Source of the DNA: Desulfuromonadales bacterium
GTDB taxonomy: Bacteria > Desulfobacterota > Desulfuromonadia > Desulfuromonadales > BM103
Assembly: GCA_030145195.1 (NCBI GenBank)
Contig: JAQYVY010000008.1
Location: forward strand, 1 to 64,000
DNA length: 64,000 nucleotides
Direction: 5' to 3'
Shown here one piece after another: positions 1 to 9,400 of the stretch. Within the stretch, counting starts at the first letter, position 1. Each line of letters starts with the position of its first letter. The notes beneath the pieces were generated by a model that did not search any database, was not told the origin of the DNA, and saw only the letters and a program-made list of their open reading frames with translations. The translations under genes and the position numbers were made by a program.

Positions 1-3000
1 GCGGTCGTTGGCTCTGGAGCGGTGTAGAGAAGGGTCTCCCCTTCTGTGCTGCAGGGATCGTCACGATAGGCCCGGATACGGAAATCATAGTTGGTTTCGG
101 GAATGAGTTCCCCGGCAACATAGGTCATGGTGTGATTGTAGCGGAGCAGAGCCTCATCGGCCGACAGGGGTCGGGTGTAGACCGCCACTTCGTCGATGCT
201 CCCCGGGAAGTAGGTGTAGGTTTGTGTCGAATTGGCCTGATGACCAATAGTGACATTGTTGTCGCTGGTATCGAAGGTGATGGTAGGACTGGTCCAGGTC
301 TGCTGGTCGCCGTTTTTGTAAAGCTGTACCCCGCTGGCCGGATCAAACACCACCACAAGGTGCTGCCATGTGTTGAAATCGACCGATACACTGGCAGAGG
401 GTACTTGTTGAGTGGTCGAGCCGTTATTAATATACCAGTAGTTAGAATAGAAGCTGAGACCCCAGTCGTAGTTGCCGTTCTCGGTGCTGAGCACCCACTG
501 ATAGCTGTTATTGACGTCTATGATCGGATAGACCCAGGCCTCGAAGGTTGCACCGGGACCGGTAGCCGACTGGTCGATGTTGAGGTTGGTGGCTATGTAG
601 TCGTTACTGCCGTCGAACACACCGGCCCGGCCGTACTTGCCTTCGCTTGTCGTCGCCGCACCGTTGTAGGAGGTGCCGTTGTTGCCGCTGCCTGAAGCGT
701 CGATGACATCGGCCGTGCCATTGCTCCAGCTTGGCTCGTCCATGTGCAACTGCAAAACGTTGCCCTGCGGCAAGCCGTTGGTCGTGGCGAAGGTGAAATC
801 GCCATCAACGGCGCAGGCTCCAGCATTGTCACAGTAACCGACTTTGAATCCGGTGGCGGCGAAATGAGGATAGCTCCATTCGAGGGCCACGTGCGCCTCT
901 GTGATGGCCCCCGAAGCGGGGTTGGTCGGGGTCGCCAGAGCAGGAATGGCCGCCTCGACTACATTACTCGGATCGGTGCTCCCCCAGGAGCCCAAGGCGC
1001 TGACACGGTAGCGATATGTGACCCCGGTGCATACCGCATCATCGCTATAGGTGATTGCGTCAGCAGCGAGGGTTTCATCGAGGGTACTGTAGGTGCAGTC
1101 GCCAGCAACCGTGCAACGCTCGATCTTGAAACCCGTCTGGGTGGTGGTATTGGGAATCCAGTCGAGTTGCACCCTGCCGATATCTTTGACAGTGACACTT
1201 AAATCGGGCAACTGTGGTTCGGTAAAGCCTTCCAGCGCGACAGACCCTGCCGTGGGCCAGCCGCAGGCATCGCTCTTGGCGGCCTTCACCTGGTAGGTGT
1301 AGGTGGTATTCGCGCTAATGGTCACATCGTGGTAACGGTCCACGCCGTGTTGGTGCAAGGTAGTGATCTCCCCAACCTCCAGCGGTCGGTCGAACACCGT
1401 CACCTCGTCGATACCTCCGTCGAAGCTGCTCTTGATGTAGCGCTCTACCGCCTCCGCCTCACTCAAGGGCCGATTGTAAACCACCACCTCGTCAATTCTG
1501 CCACCAAAATAATCAGCATCAACGGTGCCCCTGCGACCGATGGTCACCGTGCCGTGGTCACCGGAATCGTAGATATTGGGATACGTATAGCTGTCCTCGG
1601 TGCCGTTTTTGTACAATTTGACCGACCCGGCGGCCGGATCGAACACCGCTACCAGATGGGTCCAGGTGTCCTTCGCCAGTGCCATGGAGGCATACGGGCG
1701 GTTGCCGCCGCTGTCGAAATAAACGTTTCCGTTGTTGACGCAAAACCCCCAGTCGTAGCCGCTGGCATCCCGACTGCTAATAATATAACGGTAGCTGCCG
1801 TCCTGGATGGTCGGATAGACCCAGGCCTCGAAGGTCGCCCCGGGACCGGCAAGGGTCTGGTCGAGGGACAAACCGGTCGAAATGTAGGCGTCACTGCCGT
1901 TGAACTCACCGCCCCAACCCGAGCGGCCCTCGGCAACGGAAGTGGCACTGCCCACAGCGGTGCCTGTGTTGCCGTTGCCCGAAGCATCAAGCACCTCGCC
2001 AGGGGTTCCATCCCACAGATCCTCATCCATGTGCAACTGCATCAAATCCCCATTGAGGTCATCGCTACGACCGAGCTGCAGCGTTCCACTGCTGTTGTCG
2101 AAGTCAATGGGCGGAGCGACTCCTGCGTCAATGCCGTTTTTGTAGAATTTTACAGTCCCGCCAGAAGGATCGAACACCGCCGCAACGTGCTGCCAGGAGC
2201 CTACATCAACCGAGATGCCAGTGGAGACAGAGGAGGCGTCGTCGCCGGTGGTCAGATACCAGGTGCCGCCATTGCGCAGCAGACCCCAGTCGTTGCCGCC
2301 GTCGTCAGTGTCAAACAGGTAATGGTCACCGCTGCTGGTGCTATTTGGCTTAACCCAGGCGGCGAAGGTCGCCCCCGATGAATCGGCGCTCTGGTCGAGG
2401 ATCAAGGGGGTGGTCACGTGGGCATAAGCGCTGGCAAAACTGCCGCTTCGGCCGTAACGTCCAAGATCAACGGTGCTGGCGCCGCCGGAGGTAGCGGCGT
2501 TGCCGTTGCCCGAAGCATCAAGCACCTCGCCTGCGGTGCCGTCCCAAGAGACCTCGTCCATACGATACAACGCCAGGTTGCCATAGATCCTGTCCAGGCT
2601 GAAGACGTCGGGAGTACCGCAGCCCATGCCGCTGCCCAGGCAGCGTTCAAGGATAAAACCAGTCTCATCACTATTGTTGTCGCTCCAGTGCAGATCAATG
2701 AAGGCTTCAGTGACCCGATCAGCTGTGAGATCCGTCGGCGCCACCGATACCGGCGTAGCGCTGTCAGCAGTCGCCTGTTCACTGTAGGCAGTTGTCCACT
2801 CGAGAATCTTGAAGGCCTTGACTCGGTACAGGTAACTGTTGCCAGGGCAGACATCAATGGGGTCATCGTCAACATAGCTCACCGCGCTGCCATCGAAGTT
2901 GACAGCGCTAGAAGCTACAGTAAAGGTGGAACAGGCCGCACCGATGCAGCGCTCGATTTCAAATTCATAATTTATAGCATTGGGGGTGTTGTCAATCCAA

Positions 3001-6000
3001 TCGAGGCGGACCTCGCTGCTGCTAAGGACCGTTGCAGTCAACCCGCTGGGTGCCTGAGGGGTTTCGGTGGTCACCTGCAGTTCGACCCAGCGCGATACGT
3101 CTTCACCTTGGTACGACTGTACCCGGTAACAGTAGGTCGAACCGATCGACAGCCCAGCGTCCGAATAGCTGGTACTGTGGGCTACGCTGGGCAACAACTC
3201 CCAGCTGCCAATTCCGCCGCAGACTCCGTTCTTGCGCTGCAGGCGAAAATCGTAGGAATCGCTGAGCAGAATCATCGAATTATCGGTCCAAGCAAGATCA
3301 ATTTGGGTGTAAACCATGGTTGCGGAAAAGGGTGCAGGGGTCTGCATCACCGCGTCGTCGGCTTTGAACATCAGATAGTCAGTGCCACTGGCGTTAGTCC
3401 CGACGAGGCCAACGACAAAGGCCTCGCCGAAGGCATTAGCCGCCACTGCGGCTGGCGCATCATCGAGGCCATCGGGCCCAGCATAAAGGTTAGCGCCAAC
3501 CACCATGCCAGTATAATCTAATTTAAGGGTGAGAATGTCGTCATCGCCATCCTCATTAGTGATGCCGGTGACCGTCACCACACCTGAGCGGTCGATGCTC
3601 ATCGCCACCGCGGCTTCGTCGCTGGCGGGCCGGTCCAGTTGCACGCCCCCCGTCCAAACGTCGTTGCCGTCGGCATCGTAGCGGAAAAGCTGAAAATCGT
3701 GGTTGCCGGAGCCGATGAAGCTGGTCCCAACCACCACCACCTCGCCGTTGAGAGGATCAATCTTCAGTGCCGTTGCGGCATCATAGCCGCCATTATCGTA
3801 AACTATCGGCCACCCGGCGACGATGCCACCATCTATGCCGCGGTAGCGGATGGTGACAAAATCGCTGTTGCCATCACCATTTATAGCTGTGCCAGTGACA
3901 TAGACATCACCATCTGGACCGACCGCCAAAGCCGCGACCTCATCGTTGCCATTGCCAGCGCCGTTGTACGTTCTCGGAGTTCCGCCCCAGAGCAGCGCGC
4001 CATTGCTGCCGTCGTACTTGGCAACGAAGAAATCTTTATTGGTGGCCGTGGTGGTGAATCCGCCGACAAACACGTCCCCGGCAGCATCAAAAGCCACCGC
4101 CCTCGCCTTATCGACGCCGTTCGCCGTGCCATCAAAGGGCTCGGCATCCCAGACACGGTCTCCAGCGACGTCAATTTTGAGCACGTAGATGTCGAAATCC
4201 CCGCTACCAGCCACCTTTTCGCCGTGGCCGACCACGACTGAGTTGTCAGAGTCATCGACCGCCGTGGCAACCCCCACAGAACGATCGTCACCATTTCCAG
4301 CTCCGTTATACTGGTCGTCCCACAAAGCAAGAGTGTTGCCATTTTCAACGGGCTGCCCGTCTGCAGCGTAGCCAAGAGTGTAGACATCATTGGTGTTGCC
4401 CTGCTCAAAGGTGTACTGAAGAGAATCGCCGGTTACGATCACCTGATTCGTCCCATCCACCGTGATCGCGTTCCCTGCGTCTGCACCGTGGTTGGCATCA
4501 TCATAGCGGGAACGCCACTTTTCGCTATGGTCATCCCGGTCAAGTTTGATGGTGAGGTAATCGGTGCCGGTAGGATTTTGCAAAGCATCCTCGCCGAAGC
4601 TATAACCAGTCACCACCGGATGGTTGTCGGGTCCAATGGCAATCGCCTCAGCAAAATCGTTGGCGTGAGCGGTCCCATCAACCTGGTAAAGCCAAGTGGG
4701 AACAGTTTCACTTATGACCGTGGTCTTGGCATTGGCCTCATTGCTGTAATGGGATTCATAAGTAGCGTTGACAACCTTGGCCCGGTAATAGTAGCGGGTA
4801 TCGACAGCGAGGCCGCTATCGTTGTCCCAAGTTAAAGTCCCGGGCCCAAGAGTGATGATGGGGCCGTAAGTGCCACCGAGACCCGTCTTCCTCTCGATTT
4901 CGACCCCGGTTTCGGTAGTCGAGTTAAGATCCCACGTCAGCCGGATCGAGCTATTGGTCAAAGTCTCAGCCTGTAGAGCGGTAGGGGCGTCGAGCGCCCC
5001 CGGATCGTAGATGACTCCGTAAAAGTTGTGGTCCGGCGACACGGCGGTACCGCGGTTCGACCAGCCGCCAACCAGCACCTTACCATCAGGCCCCAGACCG
5101 ATGCCCACAGCTTGATCGTTATAATCGTGACCAGCATCAGACATAACATCTTCCCAGAGCAAGACACCCTCTGGACCAGGCGCGTCCTTCTTGTATTTGA
5201 GGGTCAGAAAATCGTCGTAACCATTCACATGGTTGACATCATAACCGGTGACGAAGACATCCCCCTGATCATCGACGACGATGTCCCGACCATAGTCATT
5301 GTCGTCCGTATGGGAATTGTAAATGTGATGCCAAACCTCAGTACCGCTGGAACCATCATAGCGCGCAGTAAAGACATCCTCTTCGCTGCCATTAGCGCTG
5401 GTCCCGGTAATGAAAACATCCCCTGTATCGTCAATCCACAGAGCTCCCCCCTCATCGTTGTTAGCTCCGTTATACCCGGCAGGCCACAGCGCGGCACTAT
5501 CGCCGTTGCTGGGGTACTTGGCAGTAAAGATATCCCGACCGGTGCCAAGATGGGAGACATAGCCAGTTACCACCACGTTGCCAGCGGCATCCAAAGCCAC
5601 GTCCTGGCCGCGGCAGTTACCGACGCCGTCACCGGTGTAAAACCATTCGCCGACAAAGCTCTTGTCGAACCCAAACTTCGCCGTCAGCAATTTAAAAACC
5701 CCCGTCGTCCCCTCTTCACACTCGCCGGTCACCGCGATGCCATCAATCCCGTCGTCACGGGCGGCAATCGCAATGGCCCGGGCATGCCCCGTCGTCCCAC
5801 CATCGTAGGTCAACTCCCACAGTGGTGAGCCGTCCCCTTCAGCCCCTCCTGGACCGTACTTGATGATGAGAAAATCTTCCTTGCTGCCCGTGTTCATAGT
5901 TTGGCCAGCCACGTAAACGTTGTCGTTGTTATCGATGGCCAGGCTGTTAGCATAATCGTTGCCGCCAAGAGGCCCATCGTAACTGTGCTGCCAAAGAATG

Positions 6001-6452
6001 ACTGCATCTCGCAAGGCATCCGGATCAGGACCATCCTCGGCCCCGTCGCCGTCAAATTTAACCGTATAAAAGTCTGTTTCGAAACCATTCTTGACCGTAC
6101 CGGTAACCAACACGTGATCTTGGGAATCAATAGCTACCGCTGAAGGGATATCGGCTCCACCAGCAAAATCCAACGTCGCTGGTCCCCACGCCAGGCCACT
6201 GCCATCGGCCTTGATTTTGGCTACGAAATAATCTCGACTGTCATTCTCTCCGGTGGTTCCCACAATAATGATATTGCCCTGGTGGTCGACAGCCGAAGCC
6301 GTCGCGAAGTCCTTCACACCAAGGTTCACGACATCATTAAAGCTGGTGATATCCCCCCCCGCACCCCATACGGCAAAGGGTACGCTGAGAAACAGAACCA
6401 GACAGATCAAAAACCAACCACTTTGCCTTGTTCGCTTAAACGCCTCAGACAT
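1..6452 (-). CDS. Giant exported beta-propeller / FN3 / LamG surface protein (3' end outside window)
   Basis: One frame stays open from the ATG at 6452 to the left edge, giving at least 2150 residues with no stop in the window. GGAGG lies about 8 nt before the ATG. A signal peptide (basic start, then a hydrophobic stretch ending near VWGAGG) is followed by two arrays of SBBP-like propeller repeats, with recurring phrases such as D-F-V-A-K-Y-D and V-Y-V-T-G, at about residues 30-485 and 575-1035. A fibronectin III domain sits between them (487-569). Several FN3 domains follow (about 1035-1290), then two LamG domains in tandem (about 1296-1464 and 1469-1684), more FN3, and a third LamG (about 1900-2105). 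The LamG units share near-identical DNA, for example around 1973-2030 and 2505-2560, which indicates recent duplication. The gene starts 47 bp after the multiheme cytochrome and is probably cotranscribed with it. Adhesion or polysaccharide binding at the cell surface is inferred from the domains; the true function is unknown. Confidence 0.85.
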   Translation of the reverse strand, partial: MSEAFKRTRQSGWFLICLVLFLSVPFAVWGAGGDITSFNDVVNLGVKDFATASAVDHQGNIIIVGTTGENDSRDYFVAKIKADGSGLAWGPATLDFAGGADIPSAVAIDSQDHVLVTGTVKNGFETDFYTVKFDGDGAEDGPDPDALRDAVILWQHSYDGPLGGNDYANSLAIDNNDNVYVAGQTMNTGSKEDFLIIKYGPGGAEGDGSPLWELTYDGGTTGHARAIAIAARDDGIDGIAVTGECEEGTTGVFKLLTAKFGFDKSFVGEWFYTGDGVGNCRGQDVALDAAGNVVVTGYVSHLGTGRDIFTAKYPSNGDSAALWPAGYNGANNDEGGALWIDDTGDVFITGTSANGSEEDVFTARYDGSSGTEVWHHIYNSHTDDNDYGRDIVVDDQGDVFVTGYDVNHVNGYDDFLTLKYKKDAPGPEGVLLWEDVMSDAGHDYNDQAVGIGLGPDGKVLVGGWSNRGTAVSPDHNFYGVIYDPGALDAPTALQAETLTNSSIRLTWDLNSTTETGVEIERKTGLGGTYGPIITLGPGTLTWDNDSGLAVDTRYYYRAKVVNATYESHYSNEANAKTTVISETVPTWLYQVDGTAHANDFAEAIAIGPDNHPVVTGYSFGEDALQNPTGTDYLTIKLDRDDHSEKWRSRYDDANHGADAGNAITVDGTNQVIVTGDSLQYTFEQGNTNDVYTLGYAADGQPVENGNTLALWDDQYNGAGNGDDRSVGVATAVDDSDNSVVVGHGEKVAGSGDFDIYVLKIDVAGDRVWDAEPFDGTANGVDKARAVAFDAAGDVFVGGFTTTATNKDFFVAKYDGSNGALLWGGTPRTYNGAGNGNDEVAALAVGPDGDVYVTGTAINGDGNSDFVTIRYRGIDGGIVAGWPIVYDNGGYDAATALKIDPLNGEVVVVGTSFIGSGNHDFQLFRYDADGNDVWTGGVQLDRPASDEAAVAMSIDRSGVVTVTGITNEDGDDDILTLKLDYTGMVVGANLYAGPDGLDDAPAAVAANAFGEAFVVGLVGTNASGTDYLMFKADDAVMQTPAPFSATMVYTQIDLAWTDNSMILLSDSYDFRLQRKNGVCGGIGSWELLPSVAHSTSYSDAGLSIGSTYCYRVQSYQGEDVSRWVELQVTTETPQAPSGLTATVLSSSEVRLDWIDNTPNAINYEFEIERCIGAACSTFTVASSAVNFDGSAVSYVDDDPIDVCPGNSYLYRVKAFKILEWTTAYSEQATADSATPVSVAPTDLTADRVTEAFIDLHWSDNNSDETGFILERCLGSGMGCGTPDVFSLDRIYGNLALYRMDEVSWDGTAGEVLDASGNGNAATSGGASTVDLGRYGRSGSFASAYAHVTTPLILDQSADSSGATFAAWVKPNSTSSGDHYLFDTDDGGNDWGLLRNGGTWYLTTGDDASSVSTGISVDVGSWQHVAAVFDPSGGTVKFYKNGIDAGVAPPIDFDNSSGTLQLGRSDDLNGDLMQLHMDEDLWDGTPGEVLDASGNGNTGTAVGSATSVAEGRSGWGGEFNGSDAYISTGLSLDQTLAGPGATFEAWVYPTIQDGSYRYIISSRDASGYDWGFCVNNGNVYFDSGGNRPYASMALAKDTWTHLVAVFDPAAGSVKLYKNGTEDSYTYPNIYDSGDHGTVTIGRRGTVDADYFGGRIDEVVVYNRPLSEAEAVERYIKSSFDGGIDEVTVFDRPLEVGEITTLHQHGVDRYHDVTISANTTYTYQVKAAKSDACGWPTAGSVALEGFTEPQLPDLSVTVKDIGRVQLDWIPNTTTQTGFKIERCTVAGDCTYSTLDETLAADAITYSDDAVCTGVTYRYRVSALGSWGSTDPSNVVEAAIPALATPTNPASGAITEAHVALEWSYPHFAATGFKVGYCDNAGACAVDGDFTFATTNGLPQGNVLQLHMDEPSWSNGTADVIDASGSGNNGTSYNGAATTSEGKYGRAGVFDGSNDYIATNLNIDQSATGPGATFEAWVYPIIDVNNSYQWVLSTENGNYDWGLSFYSNYWYINNGSTTQQVPSASVSVDFNTWQHLVVVFDPASGVQLYKNGDQQTWTSPTITFDTSDNNVTIGHQANSTQTYTYFPGSIDEVAVYTRPLSADEALLRYNHTMTYVAGELIPETNYDFRIRAYRDDPCSTEGETLLYTAPEPTT

Positions 6453-6499
6453 CAGGGATCCTCCCGGGCATTGTATATTCGCACTGGCAGTCATTATAA

Positions 6500-9400
6500 T
6501 TATTCCCCTCCCCACGGCGTCACATCGTTCCATTGTTGGTTCAGGAAATTGCCACTGCTTTCGGTGCCGCCAGCGGCACCGGCCGACTGGTGGCAGGGCT
6601 GGTAGCGATTTCTCAACCGCGGATAATGCTCGGTATCATTGTGCCATCCAGGGACAACCCCACCAGACTCAAGGTTCCCGCGATGATTCCAGTCAAGACA
6701 GTTGGTGCGCATTAGCCGCTTCAGTCCGGAACTATGGGGCTGGTGACACTTGGAACAGGAGAACGAATGCTCGGCGTTGCTTCCCCAGCCCTTGACCGAC
6801 TCGTGAACCCGATCGATCCCCTCCCATGGCTCAGCACTGTTGAAAGGATAGTTCTTGTTGCTGCCGTCGGTGAGGCTCTCTTTAGGGTGGCAACGTAGGC
6901 ACAGGCCGGCGAACTGGGTGTCGTCCTCCGTGATGCGGGTGCGGCCGGTCAGATCATTGAAAGTCTTGCGGTCGATCTGCACGTTGCTGCTGGTGATATT
7001 CGGTTGTTGTGCTCTGGTTTTGACATTGGTCTGCGGGCTGTCCTCCTTGTAGGGAGATGTCAGCCAAGTCCCCTTGAGCAGCGGCACTGCATATTTCTGG
7101 TTGTCGCCGAGCGAGGGGCTGACCCCATGGGGATCGTGACAGCCACAGCAGAGGCTATTGATCTCCCTTTTGGCGGGCGTAAGGAGCGCCGTGGAATCCG
7201 TGTGGTAATGCCCGCTGATGCCGGTCTTGCCGGCACGGTAAGGGAACCGCTCTTTGACCCCATTGCCCTGACCGTCGAAACGCGGGGTATCGTAATAACC
7301 TCGTATCGGCGCGGTCGCACCAAAGGTCGAGAAGTATCCCCAAGGCAAGTCGTCACTGGGGTCTCCTGGAGTGCCATTGTCAGCATTAGCGGTTTCGTGA
7401 CAGTCGAAACACTGGGCCGCCCCGGCTCCCATGGTGTTGGTCGCGCTACTAATTGCTTTGGCATTGTAGAAGAAGGTGTAGCCGCCCAAACCTGGCTGCG
7501 CTTCCTTAAGGTTGCCACCGTTATTAGAGCCATTGAAAGTCAGGTAACTTGAGGTAACGCCCAAGGTGTTGGAGCCATGAGAACTGTGACAGTCGTAGCA
7601 CTGGACATTTACCGCGCCGCTGGTGTCGGGCAAAACGCCATCTCTGCCGGTAACCGGATCCCAGCCCTCTTGATTGACCGCTGCATTGCCGTGGGCAGAA
7701 TAGGCCTTGTCCTGGATCTTTTGGGCAGCATTTGGATAGCCTGGGTACTTGCCGAAAGCAGTCTTGTCCTCAGGTTCAAGCTGACTATAACGGGCTTCAA
7801 TACTGGTGCGATCCCAGGCGTACTGGCGGGGCGTCTTGCAGTCGCCGAAAACATCCTCATCATTGGCTTGATCGCTGTGACAACCAAGACAATGCTTAGT
7901 GACATTGGCAACATTCTGCCGCTCGTCTGGAGTACCGATGGTGGTGGCATTGAAGATTACCGCTGTGACACTCAGTTCGTATTCTGTTGGGCGCTCAGCC
8001 GAGACCCGAACAACCAGATCATTTTTGGCATCAGCCACTCCTGAGTGAGTCTTAAAGTTGTAACCGGCGTGGTATTCGTCGTTGATCAGTCCCTCTTTGG
8101 TCGCTTCCCAATGGCACTCATAACAATGTCTGTTGGTGACATCCACACCTTGCACATGATGGGAGGGGCTATTGAACTGGAGCATGATGTTCATGCGGTT
8201 CAAAATCCATCCGGTGTGACACTTGGTGCAATCGCGCGGCTGGCTGAACCCGGTATGGGTAGAAACCGGCTTGTCCTTGTGACACTCGTCGCACGATTGA
8301 TCCGAAGCATGACTGTCACCAAATCCGTGTTCATGACATTCGGTGCAGAGACGTTCGGACTGATGACTATCGCCGGTATCCCAGCGATAGTGCGCAGTGT
8401 TGGTATGACAGACATTGCATATACCTTTGATGTCTCCATCATCAACGGCGTAATCTCTGCCCTTGCCAGCGGTTTCGCTTTTATCGATAAAAACAACTTC
8501 AGCTCGGGTTATCGGGATACCGAAGGTGCCATCGGTTTCCGTCGCCACCTGATCCTGAATCATGTAGATGTTTGTGTCGCCGTGTGGGTCATGGCAATCC
8601 CAGCAGAACTTGCCGCCGCGCCACGTCCCCTCGCTCTGATAATCCTCAAAGTGCTTGAACCCGAAATGGGTCGAACTCGCCTTGCTTGAACCCGTGATGA
8701 AGCCGGGCCCAGGATCGTAGCCGAGCCGATAAGGGTTGCTCTCAACATTCCATTCGTCTTGCGGCGTCTCCGGGTCGTCTGCGTAGGCGCTGTGACAGGT
8801 TGCACAGCGCCCGTTGTCGTCGTTGTCGTGGCACTGCAAACAAACCCCCATCATCACGTACTGGTTTTTCATGTCAGCTTTCTGCACTGGGGTCCAGATG
8901 CCGGTACCAGTGTTGTGGATATGAACATCATCCATATGACATCCGGTCGGAGGCCATTGGGCTGGAGTTGCCATGCAGGACACGGTGTCATAACTACCGC
9001 CTGATGCGAATTCCAGATGAGAGACGGCATAAGGCTCCGCAACCATCCCCACCCGAGTCGTGCTATCACTCAATTGGCGTGCCCCGCTGGGATGTCCAGC
9101 ACTTTCGTGGCAGCTACCGCAGCTGTCAGCATCCTGAGGCAGATGGCAACCTGCGGTCATACACGCAGTGGCCCCGCCGACATAGGGCGCGTGGTCATCA
9201 GCATAAAGCTCCCCGTCTTCGGGGTTAGTTCCTGTAATTACAGCAAGTTGTGGAGCCAGAGCTTCGTCCGAATCATGGCAACTAAGACACTCATCCTCGG
9301 TCCTCTCCATGTGGCAGTAAACGCACTCTTTGTCAAAACGTGCCTCAAATTGGGGATGGCGCATCAAGCGTAGCGGGTTCGTCGTATCCTTATGCATCGA

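Noticed and set aside
132-6143. Many plus-strand and off-frame minus-strand open frames, up to 367 codons, across the first 6.4 kb
   Set aside because: They are shadows of the giant minus-strand gene; the frame starting at 6452 gives continuous propeller, FN3 and LamG domains, while the others have no coherent composition or ribosome sites.
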